In this document: piece by piece, positions 49,518 to 58,198 of the stretch
Numbering within the stretch: position 1 is the first letter of the stretch
Layout of the letters: each line of letters begins with the position of its first letter
Assembly: GCA_002690705.1 (NCBI GenBank)
Contig: NZFO01000010.1
Location: 107,747-171,746, forward strand
Direction of reading: 5' to 3'
Source: Magnetovibrio sp.
Lineage (GTDB): Bacteria; Pseudomonadota; Alphaproteobacteria; Rhodospirillales; Casp-alpha2
Length of the DNA: 64,000 nt
Program-made: the position numbers and the translations under genes
Notes under the pieces: model-generated
What the model was told of the DNA's origin: nothing
Database searches by the model: none
What the model saw: the letters and a program-made list of their open reading frames with translations, nothing else

Positions 49518-51059
49518 ATGAGAGATAAGCTAATCATTGCAGCCGCGCTTGCAGCGACGACAATGACCAGCAGTGCAACATTTGCCGGTAAGGCAAATGA
49601 TACATTGAATTGGTCGACTACAAGGGAAGTCGATGTTGCGCTTCCGTACTATAACAACGTCCGTGAGATGGTGATCTTGCAACGTCATACATGGGATAAT
49701 CTTCTTTATCGGGATACTAAAACCTTTGAGTATCGGCCCCTTTTAGCAAGCTCGTATAAGTGGGTAGATAATACGACTTTGGAATTTAAAATTCGTAAAG
49801 GCGTAAAGTTTCATAACGGCAATGAATTAACGGCTGATGATGTGGTGGCTACTTATAATCACGTATCAGGAAAAGATAGCGGTGTGCTCACCAAGCGGAA
49901 TGTAAGCTGGATTAAGCGTGCGGAAAAAACCGCGCCAGATACAGTACGCGTCTATCTTACAAAAACCTTTCCAGCGGCACTCGAGTATGTTTCTGGCCCA
50001 ATGGCGATTTTCCCAAAAGACATCTGGTCAACTGCCAAGAAGGACGCGAAAGGCCGACCGGATTATGGCACTGTTGCGCCGATTGGAACAGGTCCCTACA
50101 AAACGGTGAAGGTCGTTCCCGGTGAAACGGTAGTTTTGGAAAAGAATGAAAATTACTGGAAGGGCTCTGCAAAAGGCCAACCGTCAATTGGCAAAATCGT
50201 TTTCCGGACGGTTTCTGATCCGGAAGCACAGATCGCAGAACTGTTGTCTGGAAGTTTAGATTGGATTTGGGATGTGCCAAAAGATAAGGCGCAAGAGTTG
50301 AAGCAGATTGGTATTGCCAAGGTTGTTAATGCGCCAACAATGCGCATCAGCTACCTGACGATGGATCGTGCAGGCCGAACTGGAAAAGATAAGAGCAATC
50401 CTTTTTATGACAAAAAGGTGCGTCAAGCAGTTGCTCATGCCATCGATCGCAATTCTATGGCTAAAAACCTAGTTGGCGGAGCTTCGTCAGAAATTCACTC
50501 TAACTGCTATCCGAGTCAATTTGGATGTACCCAAGACGTAACTAAGTATGAGTATAACCCAAGCAAATCCAAGAAATTGCTCGCTGAGGCGGGTTATCCT
50601 AACGGCTTTACCACAGACATCTTTGCCTACCGTCAGCGCGAGTATACTGAGGCTGTAATGGGCTATTTGGCAAAAATAGGTATTAAAAGCAAGCTCAAGT
50701 ACATGCAATACAAGGCCCTGCGAGGGAAGGTCTGGGACTCAACTGCACCCTTCCACCATATGACTTGGGGCTCGTACTCAATGAACGATGTCTCAGCAAT
50801 CACATCCCATTTCTTCAAGCATGGACGTGATGACTATTGCCGGGATGACGAGGTAAAGGCTGCTTTGGAAGAGGGGGACACAAACACGGACCCAAAAATT
50901 CGGAAAGCAGCTTACAAGAAAGCGCTGTCTAAGTTATCAGCCGAACTTTGTTGGTTACCAATGTTCACTTATGCAAAGTTCTATGCTTATACGCATGATC
51001 TAAACTTCACTCCTACTGCGGATGAAATACCAAGATTTTTTACCGCGAAGTGGAAGTGA
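49518..51059 (+). CDS. ABC transporter substrate-binding protein (SBP_bac_5, peptide/nickel type)
   Basis: 513 residues with a signal peptide of about 23 residues ending TFA-GKAND (signal peptidase I type, no lipobox). The family-5 core is visible: NLLYRDTKTFEYRPLLASSY, LEFKIRKGVKFHNGNELTADDVV, GTGPYKTV, VRQAVAHAIDRNSMA and LLAEAGYPNGF. Captures the transported solute in the periplasm. First gene of a DppABCDF-like operon; a stable hairpin separates it from the permease genes. Ligand class (di/oligopeptide, or other amide) is inferred from the hydrolases downstream. Confidence 0.93.
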   Translation: MRDKLIIAAALAATTMTSSATFAGKANDTLNWSTTREVDVALPYYNNVREMVILQRHTWDNLLYRDTKTFEYRPLLASSYKWVDNTTLEFKIRKGVKFHNGNELTADDVVATYNHVSGKDSGVLTKRNVSWIKRAEKTAPDTVRVYLTKTFPAALEYVSGPMAIFPKDIWSTAKKDAKGRPDYGTVAPIGTGPYKTVKVVPGETVVLEKNENYWKGSAKGQPSIGKIVFRTVSDPEAQIAELLSGSLDWIWDVPKDKAQELKQIGIAKVVNAPTMRISYLTMDRAGRTGKDKSNPFYDKKVRQAVAHAIDRNSMAKNLVGGASSEIHSNCYPSQFGCTQDVTKYEYNPSKSKKLLAEAGYPNGFTTDIFAYRQREYTEAVMGYLAKIGIKSKLKYMQYKALRGKVWDSTAPFHHMTWGSYSMNDVSAITSHFFKHGRDDYCRDDEVKAALEEGDTNTDPKIRKAAYKKALSKLSAELCWLPMFTYAKFYAYTHDLNFTPTADEIPRFFTAKWK

Positions 51060-51080
51060 TATTGGATAAAGAACGCAATT

Positions 51081-51110
51081 CCGGCCCGGAAATTTTGTCC
51101 GGGCCGGTTT
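51081..51110 (+). terminator. intercistronic hairpin between binding protein and permease
   Basis: Perfect 10-bp GC-rich stem CCGGCCCGGA / TCCGGGCCGG with loop AATTTTG, 22 bases after the binding-protein stop, followed by only three Ts. Such hairpins usually protect the 3' end of the binding-protein message and partly reduce read-through, giving more binding protein than permease. Confidence 0.75.
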
Positions 51111-51133
51111 CGACTTTAGGCGGAACCTAGACC

Positions 51134-52051
51134 ATGTTAATTTATGCCATAAAACGATTGGGTGTGGCGTTTTTAGTGGCGCTCGCTGTTTCTTTAGTCA
51201 CATTTACTTTGTTAAGATTATCAGGTGACCCCGCCGCGGCTATGGCTGGAGAGGGCGCAACGCAAGAAGATATCGAGTATGTAAGGACCCATTATGGTTT
51301 TGATCAACCAATACCTGTTCAGTATTATAATTGGCTGACTAATGCTGTTCGCGGTGATCTCGGGATATCAATTTATCTTAAAACACCGGTTGCCGACGTA
51401 ATTTTCAGTCGCGCGCCAACCACTATGACACTGGGCCTCTGTGCTCTTACCTTTGCTCTTATATTGGCGATCCCACTCGGGGTATTGGCTGCAATGTATC
51501 CGAACACAATGCTTGACCGAGTCGCGCTTACGACTGCTGTGATAGGTCAGGCGTTACCTAGTTTTTTCTTTGGGTTGATATTGATTATTATCTTTGGAGT
51601 GTGGCTCCGATGGCTGCCGATATCAGGTCACGCATCTTGGCTAAATTTTATCATGCCATCTATCGCGCTCGGGTATTATGCCACGCCAGCGATCATGAGA
51701 TTGACCCGTGCTGGTATGATGGATGTTTTATCCTCAGATTACATACGAACAGCACGAGCTAAAGGGCTGCGGCCGCGCACCGTTTTGTTTAAGCACGCAT
51801 TACGAAACGCTGTAATACCGGTCGTCTCGCTATCTGCAGTTCAGCTTGGCTTTATGCTTGGTGGGTCAATCGTTATTGAAACAATATTCTCATTGAACGG
51901 ACTTGGCAGCTTAGCTTGGCAATCTATTCAAAGGTCGGATTTTGAGATTATGCAGGGAATCGTGCTTTCCATCGCTTCGTTTTATATTATTCTAACCTTC
52001 TTGGCGGATATGCTCAATGCGTTCTTAGACCCACGCATTAGAGTTCATTGA
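51134..52051 (+). CDS. ABC transporter permease (DppB-like)
   Basis: 305 residues with six predicted membrane helices. DppB-type features: MLIYAIKRLGVAFLVALAV (first helix), LSGDPAAAM, GDLGISIYLKTPV, and the EAA loop TARAKGLRPRTVLFKHALRNA that contacts the ATPase. Membrane subunit of the importer; 74 bp after the binding protein, 13 bp before the second permease. Confidence 0.93.
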   Translation: MLIYAIKRLGVAFLVALAVSLVTFTLLRLSGDPAAAMAGEGATQEDIEYVRTHYGFDQPIPVQYYNWLTNAVRGDLGISIYLKTPVADVIFSRAPTTMTLGLCALTFALILAIPLGVLAAMYPNTMLDRVALTTAVIGQALPSFFFGLILIIIFGVWLRWLPISGHASWLNFIMPSIALGYYATPAIMRLTRAGMMDVLSSDYIRTARAKGLRPRTVLFKHALRNAVIPVVSLSAVQLGFMLGGSIVIETIFSLNGLGSLAWQSIQRSDFEIMQGIVLSIASFYIILTFLADMLNAFLDPRIRVH

Positions 52052-52064
52052 GGAGGCTGTCCGC

Positions 52065-52979
52065 ATGTCTAAAACGACAGTTACTGATGATCAGATTCCA
52101 TCTGCCGAAAAAATTATTGCGACATCGCCCTTGTATCTGTTGCTGAATCGCTCGGTTAGACACTTTGGCATGACTATAGGAGGCGGAGTGCTGTTGGTAA
52201 TTTTCCTCATGGCGATTTTCGCGCCATATTTAGCCCCGCATGATCCCTATGACTTTGATTTAGCGAACAAGTATATTAGCCCTGTGTGGGCGGCTAATGG
52301 TTCATGGGAACATATTCTTGGAACTGACGGTCAGGGAAGGGACTACCTGAGCCGAATTATTTTTGGCGCTCAAGTATCATTACTAATCGGCTTTGCTGCG
52401 ATGCTGATTTCTGGCGTGATCGGCACTGCATTGGGAGTGGCGGCTGGTTATTTTGGTGGCCGCGTTGATATGGTTATCACATTCTTGATCACGACCCGGC
52501 TCGCCATGCCAGTGATCTTGGTGGCTCTTGCTGTGGTCGCGCTAGTTGGGAGCTCGATGTGGATCGTCATTTGGGTTCTTGGCCTGCTGATATGGGATAG
52601 ATTTGCGGTGGTAATGCGATCTACAACCCAGCAGGTGCGTAACATGGATTATGTTGCTTCCGCACAGGCACTAGGGTGTTCAACAGCGCGGATCATAATG
52701 TCGGAGATTATGCCTAATATTGTCAATGCCTTGATCGTGGTAGCAACCCTTGAGGTTGCTCATGCTGTGTTACTTGAAGCAGCACTGTCTTTTTTAGGGC
52801 TCGGAGTTCAACCGCCCACACCAAGCTGGGGCTTAATGATATCTGAGGGTAAAGGCATGATGTTCTTTAAGCCTTGGGTAATTGCAATACCGGGAACAGC
52901 TCTTTTTATGCTTGTTTTGTGCATCAACCTTCTGGGTGACGGTATTCGCGATGTAACCGCACCCGAGAACCGGAATTAA
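52065..52979 (+). CDS. ABC transporter permease (DppC-like)
   Basis: 304 residues. DppC-type: N-terminal segment before the first helix, FAPYLAPHDPYDFDL, LGTDGQGRDYLSRII, and the EAA loop YVASAQALGCSTARIIMSEIMPNI, then ALSFLGLGVQPPTPSWG. Second membrane subunit of the importer. AGGAGG precedes the ATG. The first ATP-binding gene starts 8 bp later. Confidence 0.93.
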   Translation: MSKTTVTDDQIPSAEKIIATSPLYLLLNRSVRHFGMTIGGGVLLVIFLMAIFAPYLAPHDPYDFDLANKYISPVWAANGSWEHILGTDGQGRDYLSRIIFGAQVSLLIGFAAMLISGVIGTALGVAAGYFGGRVDMVITFLITTRLAMPVILVALAVVALVGSSMWIVIWVLGLLIWDRFAVVMRSTTQQVRNMDYVASAQALGCSTARIIMSEIMPNIVNALIVVATLEVAHAVLLEAALSFLGLGVQPPTPSWGLMISEGKGMMFFKPWVIAIPGTALFMLVLCINLLGDGIRDVTAPENRN

Positions 52980-52987
52980 CTACGGCC

Positions 52988-54037
52988 ATGTCGGATCAAG
53001 TTTTAAATGTTGAAAAGCTATATGTTGATATACCTGTCTCGGAGGGTATTCTTCATGCCGTGGACGGTATCAGTTTGCACGTAAATCGCGGTGAGACCCT
53101 GTGTATTGTGGGGGAGTCGGGTTGCGGTAAATCTCTTACGTCACTTGCTATTATGGACCTCCTCCCCAAAAAGGCTGTGCGAAAAGTTAACTCTTTAGAA
53201 CTTTGTGGAGAGAGCATCCTTGAATGCACGGAACAAGAAATGTCCGATATTAGGGGCAATAGGATGGGGATGATTTTTCAAGAGCCCATGACAAGTCTCA
53301 ATCCCTCGTTCACGGTTGAAAATCAGATGGTAGAAACACTTAGTCGACACCGCGGAGTGACAGGACAAGAAGCAAGCAACCTCGCAGTTCAGATGCTAGA
53401 ACGTGTTGGGATTGAGCCAGCCACTCAACGGTTACGTCAATATCCGCATCAGCTTTCTGGCGGCCTTCGACAAAGAGTTATGATCGCAATGACGTTGCTC
53501 TGCAATCCTGAGCTAATTATTGCAGATGAGCCCACAACTGCATTAGACGTTACAATTCAAGCACAAATTCTTCGCTTGCTTAGGGAATTACAATCTGATT
53601 TCAAAATGGGTTTAATGCTTATTACGCATGACATGGGAGTTGTAGCAAGTGTAGCTGACCGAGTAGCAGTAATGTACGCAGGGCAAGTCGTCGAGGAAGG
53701 ACCAGTTTTAGAAATTTTCGATAACCCCACTCATCCATATACCAGAGGATTAATGCGATGCATACCGATTCCGGGAAAGATTGATCGAACAAAACCTTTA
53801 GGTACTATTCCGGGCATGGTTCCATCCTTGGTCGGAGAATTTTCACGGTGCCGTTTTGATGGAAGGTGGGAATCCGGTGCTTCGGGCTCATCAGTTAAAA
53901 CAACATCTTTGGCGCCTCTGCAGGGAAAAAATCGATCTTTCTCCGTTGATGAGAGTCCAAAACATTTTGTCCATTTCTGCTGTGATGATTGCCTCCATAA
54001 ATCAGGTCATCAAATCGGGGAGGATCTGGCGCAATGA
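52988..54037 (+). CDS. ABC transporter ATP-binding protein (DppD-like)
   Basis: 349 residues: Walker A GESGCGKS, Q-loop MIFQEPMTSLNP, signature LSGGLRQR, Walker B IIADEPTTALDV, H-loop ITHDMGVV. The C-terminal oligopeptide-ATPase extension is present but altered: after GEFSRCRFDGRW the usual RC...C pattern that binds an iron-sulfur cluster in related proteins has Trp in place of the second cysteine and no third one, before HFVHFCCDD. Paired with DppF-like through an ATGA overlap. Confidence 0.92.
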   Translation: MSDQVLNVEKLYVDIPVSEGILHAVDGISLHVNRGETLCIVGESGCGKSLTSLAIMDLLPKKAVRKVNSLELCGESILECTEQEMSDIRGNRMGMIFQEPMTSLNPSFTVENQMVETLSRHRGVTGQEASNLAVQMLERVGIEPATQRLRQYPHQLSGGLRQRVMIAMTLLCNPELIIADEPTTALDVTIQAQILRLLRELQSDFKMGLMLITHDMGVVASVADRVAVMYAGQVVEEGPVLEIFDNPTHPYTRGLMRCIPIPGKIDRTKPLGTIPGMVPSLVGEFSRCRFDGRWESGASGSSVKTTSLAPLQGKNRSFSVDESPKHFVHFCCDDCLHKSGHQIGEDLAQ

Positions 54038-54849
54038 GTGAAGTGATAATTAATGCAGAAAATGTGGTAAAAGATTACAGCCTCTCACAAGGGGTTTTCA
54101 GGAAGAAAGAAATTTTGAGAGCCGTTGATGGGGTTAGTCTTAAAGTTTTAAGAGGTGAGGTATTAGCTCTGGTAGGTGAGTCTGGTTGCGGGAAAACAAC
54201 TCTCGCGAAAATAATATTAGGTCTACTGCCTCAAACGTCTGGTTTTGTGCAGTTGAACGGTCAACTTCTGAACCAAATTCCTCGGCTTAAACTTGCGAAA
54301 ATGGTTCAGCCAGTTTTCCAAGATCCTTATTCTTCCCTCAATCCAAGAAAAACAATAGGCTCAATAATTACGCTCCCTTTGACGGTTCAAGGTGATAGAA
54401 ACCCGCAAACTTGGGAAAACCGGGTGCGAAAAACAATGGATTTAGTTGGCTTGCACCAGCGAATGTTTCACCAGTATCCGAATCAGCTATCAGGCGGGCA
54501 AAGGCAACGTGTTGCCATAGCCCGCGCATTAATCAATCGACCTGCGGTGGTTATCTGTGACGAACCAACTTCGGCTCTTGACGTTTCCGTTCAGTCACAA
54601 ATATTAAATCTTCTGAATGAACTTCGAAAAGAGCTTAATCTCACTTACATAATAATCAGTCATAATTTGGCCGTTGTCGAACACATGGCGTCTCGGGTTG
54701 CTGTGATGTATTTTGGCAAGATGGTGGAGGAGGCAGAGACCAGCACCCTATTTTCCCAACCAAAGCACTCCTACACTCAAAAGCTATTAAATTCCATATT
54801 GACACCTGATCCGAGGCAGGGCATCCCAGACAAACTTAAAACTGCCTAA
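54034..54849 (+). CDS. ABC transporter ATP-binding protein (DppF-like, short)
   Basis: 271 residues: Walker A GESGCGKT, QDPYSSLNPRKT, signature LSGGQRQR, Walker B VICDEPTSALDVS, and ISHNLAVVEHMA. It stops shortly after KHSYTQKLLNSILTPDP, lacking the 40-60 residue cysteine-containing tail found on most DppF/OppF proteins, although the ATPase core is complete. Begins on an ATGA overlap with the DppD-like gene; last transporter gene. Confidence 0.92.
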   Translation: MSEVIINAENVVKDYSLSQGVFRKKEILRAVDGVSLKVLRGEVLALVGESGCGKTTLAKIILGLLPQTSGFVQLNGQLLNQIPRLKLAKMVQPVFQDPYSSLNPRKTIGSIITLPLTVQGDRNPQTWENRVRKTMDLVGLHQRMFHQYPNQLSGGQRQRVAIARALINRPAVVICDEPTSALDVSVQSQILNLLNELRKELNLTYIIISHNLAVVEHMASRVAVMYFGKMVEEAETSTLFSQPKHSYTQKLLNSILTPDPRQGIPDKLKTA

Positions 54850-54854
54850 CTTAG

Positions 54855-54900
54855 AGAGTTTCCCCAGATTAAATTGAGTAATTAATCAGACTCGAACTCT
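54855..54900 (+). terminator. candidate terminator after the ABC importer operon
   Basis: Nested inverted repeats: AGAGTT (54855-54860) with AACTCT (54895-54900) and inside them GATTAA (54867-54872) with TTAATC (54882-54887), followed by a short T-rich stretch (GACTTTTACT). It is AT-rich and interrupted, so a weak or factor-assisted terminator. Confidence 0.35.
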
Positions 54901-55323
54901 GACTTTTACTCGATTCTCGAAAACTTGATTAGAGCAGGACACGTCGGCTGCTGTCTCTAATGATTCATATCACACTATTCCCGTGCATTTTTACTCTACA
55001 TTCCAGATATCAAATTACCGTAACTATGAGCGGCACAGGTAAGAATAGGATGCGTCTAATTTTGACACATTAACCTGTGCATCTGAGCTTTTGAAATTAG
55101 TTTAGGTAAATACCTGACATTATGGCCAATTAGTTACGACGAGAGCCTATCTAGCAGAAATGTCTCCGTTTATTTGTTGACCCTTAATCGTGCCCGTGAT
55201 TGTTGAGGTTTAAAAAAAATTGGCGACAAACTTTTTTGTAATGTATTCTGCGACAAACCTGCAGTTAATTCCAAATAGTATGGGTGGTATTTATTCATAT
55301 GGTCTTCAATAGGAACTTACCGC
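54901..55323 (+). promoter_or_regulatory. gap before the hydrolase genes, with a 9-bp direct repeat
   Basis: No gene supported. The 9-bp sequence GCGACAAAC occurs twice, at 55223-55231 and 55250-55258 (27 bp apart), some 65-100 bp before the M20 gene. AGGAA eight bases before the M20 ATG is a good ribosome site. The gap suggests the hydrolase genes have their own promoter, though no clear -35/-10 pair stands out. Confidence 0.4.
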
Positions 55324-56730
55324 ATGAGCCGTGACGCCGTAATTGCCGCTGCCCACGACTATTTTGATAGTGAAAAATTTACCAATGATCTTTCACGGCG
55401 AATTGCCATCCCCACAGAAAGCCAAAAGCCCAGTAGCTTGCACCATCTATATACCTATCTCAACGATGAAATGATCCCAGCTTTTGATACTATGGGACAT
55501 GAGTGCCGGGTATTTGAAAACCCAGTGGGGAACAGAGGGCCGGTACTTTTGGCGACCCGTATTGAGGGCAAAGGCCTACCGACAGTGCTTGGTTATGGCC
55601 ATGGCGATGTCATTCGTGGCCTTGAGGACCAGTGGGGTAAAGGGTTAAATCCATGGAAAATTACCCAAGTGGGGGGTAAACTTTACGGCCGGGGCACAGC
55701 TGATAATAAGGGTCAACACACTGTCAATATGGCTGCCTTGGAGAAGGTTCTTATCGCTCGAGGTAAATTGGGTTTTAACTCAAAATTTGTGGTTGAAATG
55801 GGTGAGGAGGCTGGTTCTCCGGGGCTAGATCAAATTATTGACGATAATTTGGATGCTTTTTCTGCAGATGTTTTTATCGCTTCAGATGGCCCACGTGTTG
55901 CCCCGAATCAACCAACAATTTTTCTTGGTGCAAGGGGTTGTATTAATTTCGACTTGTCCGTTGATTTGCGAGAGGGTGCGCATCATTCTGGCAACTGGGG
56001 CGGGCTCTTGTCTAATCCAGGAATTATTTTATCTCATGCATTATCCTCTATAATTTCCCCAGCAGGCCAGATTTTAATAAAAAAATGGCTGCCACCACCC
56101 TTATCTAATACCGTGCGTAATTCACTGGCTGAAATTATTATAAGTGGCGGAAATGACGCACCTGAGATTGATATGGATTGGGGCGAGCCCGGTCTTAAGC
56201 CCGCTGAGCGAGTTTATGCTTGGAATAATTTTGAGGTTCTAGCGTTTAAAACAGGTAATCCTGAGAGGCCAGTTAATGCGGTTCCACCTCGTGCTCGCGC
56301 TAATTGTCAAATTCGTTACGTCGCGGGCACAGATCATAAAAATTTTTTACCTGTACTTCGAGAGCATTTGGATGAGCGGGGCTTTTCTGTGGTGGAAATT
56401 CAGCCACCGCCAGAGATCAATGCGGTTGACTTCATTGCCTCTGCGACGGCACCCGATGATCCTTGGGCGACATGGGTGTCTGAATCTATTGAGCGAACAA
56501 CGGGCAAGGAGACGGTCATTTTACCTAGCCTTGGTGGTTCTATTTGCAATGATCTTTTTAATATTTCACTTGGCCTACCTACGATCTGGGTACCCCATTC
56601 CTATGCAGCGTGCTGTCAACACGCGCCTAATGAGCATATCCTGATGGCTCAATTCCGAGAAGCGCTTGGCATCATGGCGGGTATTTATTGGGATCTTGGT
56701 GAGGGTGATACGCCAAAACACCTTGTGTAA
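55324..56730 (+). CDS. M20 family metallopeptidase
   Basis: 468 residues, two-zinc amidohydrolase/peptidase fold. Ligands and base are visible: YGHGDV (His93, Asp95), YGRGTADNKGQ (bridging Asp127), EMGEEAGS (Glu161 base, Glu162), IASDGP (Asp189) and a C-terminal HAPNEH histidine. An insert of normal lid/dimerisation size follows. The family removes terminal amino acids or acyl groups from peptides and N-acylated compounds; ArgE/DapE/carnosinase-like members all look like this. First of five consecutive hydrolase genes; an amidase starts 31 bp downstream. Confidence 0.92.
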   Translation: MSRDAVIAAAHDYFDSEKFTNDLSRRIAIPTESQKPSSLHHLYTYLNDEMIPAFDTMGHECRVFENPVGNRGPVLLATRIEGKGLPTVLGYGHGDVIRGLEDQWGKGLNPWKITQVGGKLYGRGTADNKGQHTVNMAALEKVLIARGKLGFNSKFVVEMGEEAGSPGLDQIIDDNLDAFSADVFIASDGPRVAPNQPTIFLGARGCINFDLSVDLREGAHHSGNWGGLLSNPGIILSHALSSIISPAGQILIKKWLPPPLSNTVRNSLAEIIISGGNDAPEIDMDWGEPGLKPAERVYAWNNFEVLAFKTGNPERPVNAVPPRARANCQIRYVAGTDHKNFLPVLREHLDERGFSVVEIQPPPEINAVDFIASATAPDDPWATWVSESIERTTGKETVILPSLGGSICNDLFNISLGLPTIWVPHSYAACCQHAPNEHILMAQFREALGIMAGIYWDLGEGDTPKHLV

Positions 56731-56761
56731 ATTCACGACATTGGAGCCTGAATAAAATATT

Positions 56762-58198
56762 ATGACCTTTCCTTGTGATCTTAATGCTTTGGAAGCAAAA
56801 GAACTCATCGACTCTGGAGATTTGTCACCTGTTGATCTTCTCAAGAGCTGCCTTCATCGCATTGATATTGCAAATGAGTCGCTCAATGCCATTACCGCTA
56901 TGGATGTAGGCCGTGCGATGCGTGAAGCTGAAGAAGCTGAGAAATGTGTCGTATGTGGAGAAAAATTGGGACCACTTGGCGGGCTGCCAATAGGAATCAA
57001 AGACCTCAATATAACTGCAGGATTGCGAACGACATTCGGCTCATTACTGCATTCAGATGATATTCCTGATACTGATGAAGGGCTGGTAGCACGTTTACGC
57101 GATGCGGGTGCTATTATATTGGCTAAGACGAATACGCCAGAGTTTGGCGCTGGGTCTTCAACAACTAATGAAGTTTTTGGGCCAACCCGTAATCCTTATG
57201 ACTTGGAAAGAACTTCTGGTGGCTCGTCCGGGGGGTCAGCCGCAGCTGTGGCTGCTGGGATGCTGCCGATGGCTCACGGGTCGGACACATTTGGAAGCCT
57301 GCGGAACCCCGCAACATGGTGTGGGGTCGTCGGGTTTCGTCCGACGCCGGGGCTGGTAGCACGTGAGACTCGAACACTGCCACATACGCATTTTAGCGTC
57401 CAAGGACCAATGGCTCGAAACGTGCGAGATGCGACATTGATGATGAACGGTTTGGTTGGGTTTGACCCACGTGACCCGATGTCCGGGTTCTGTGAACCCC
57501 TGCTATTCTTTGAGACTAAATCGGTCGAACTATCTAATCTAAATGTTGCTTGGAGTACGGATTTTGACGGCCAAGCTCCAATGGATGTTGCTATAGCTGA
57601 GGCCTTTCATGGTGTCGTTGGACTCCTAGGTGGAACCTTTGGAGCCTTCGAGGAGGCCTCGCCAGCGCTGCCGGGTGTGCGGGATGTTTTGTGGACATTG
57701 CGCTGCGTTTATTATCTTGCCAATCATGGGGACCGGGTTCGTAACCACGCTGATGTGTTGTCGCCCAACATCATTGCTAACGTTGAAGCTGGCCGGGCAA
57801 TGGGTTTGGAAGATGTTGCAAGAGCTGAGCGAGGGTGGGCTCAATTATATGCCGAGTTTCAAAATTTTTTCAAAGGCATTGATCTTTTAATAGTGCCGGG
57901 AAACGCTGTTTCGGCTTTTCGTCTGGATGAAGGAATCCCAAAAACTGTGGGTGGTTGCGCTATGGAAAATTATGTGGATGCCTCATTAGTGAGGTCTATA
58001 CTTACGCTCAGTGGGCACCCCGTTATCGCTATTCCAGCAGGCCTTGATCATTTGGGTCTTCCATTCGGCGTTCAGATTGTTGGACCGCGACATGGTGATA
58101 AATTTTTGCTCGATGCAGCCGCAGCGTTAGAAGATAAAATTGCAACATTGCCTGGCCTTAAAAATCCGGGCTTATCTTGGATAAAATGTACAACATGA
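56762..58198 (+). CDS. amidase signature family hydrolase, copy 1
   Basis: 478 residues. Complete Ser-cisSer-Lys triad: Lys80 (GLPIGIKDLN), cis-Ser155 in TSGGSSGGSAAA, nucleophile Ser179 in GSDTFGSLRNPA. The nucleophile loop reads DTFGS rather than the usual DGGGS. Hydrolyses an amide bond; substrate unknown. Stops on an ATGA overlap with the second amidase, whose first 180 residues align with it without a gap. Confidence 0.92.
   Translation: MTFPCDLNALEAKELIDSGDLSPVDLLKSCLHRIDIANESLNAITAMDVGRAMREAEEAEKCVVCGEKLGPLGGLPIGIKDLNITAGLRTTFGSLLHSDDIPDTDEGLVARLRDAGAIILAKTNTPEFGAGSSTTNEVFGPTRNPYDLERTSGGSSGGSAAAVAAGMLPMAHGSDTFGSLRNPATWCGVVGFRPTPGLVARETRTLPHTHFSVQGPMARNVRDATLMMNGLVGFDPRDPMSGFCEPLLFFETKSVELSNLNVAWSTDFDGQAPMDVAIAEAFHGVVGLLGGTFGAFEEASPALPGVRDVLWTLRCVYYLANHGDRVRNHADVLSPNIIANVEAGRAMGLEDVARAERGWAQLYAEFQNFFKGIDLLIVPGNAVSAFRLDEGIPKTVGGCAMENYVDASLVRSILTLSGHPVIAIPAGLDHLGLPFGVQIVGPRHGDKFLLDAAAALEDKIATLPGLKNPGLSWIKCTT

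Noticed and set aside
53840..54037. Possible frameshift at the end of the DppD-like gene
   Set aside because: An alternative frame is open there, but the original frame still ends in a family-like HFVHFCCDD tail and couples by ATGA to the next gene, so loss of cysteines is more likely than a frameshift.
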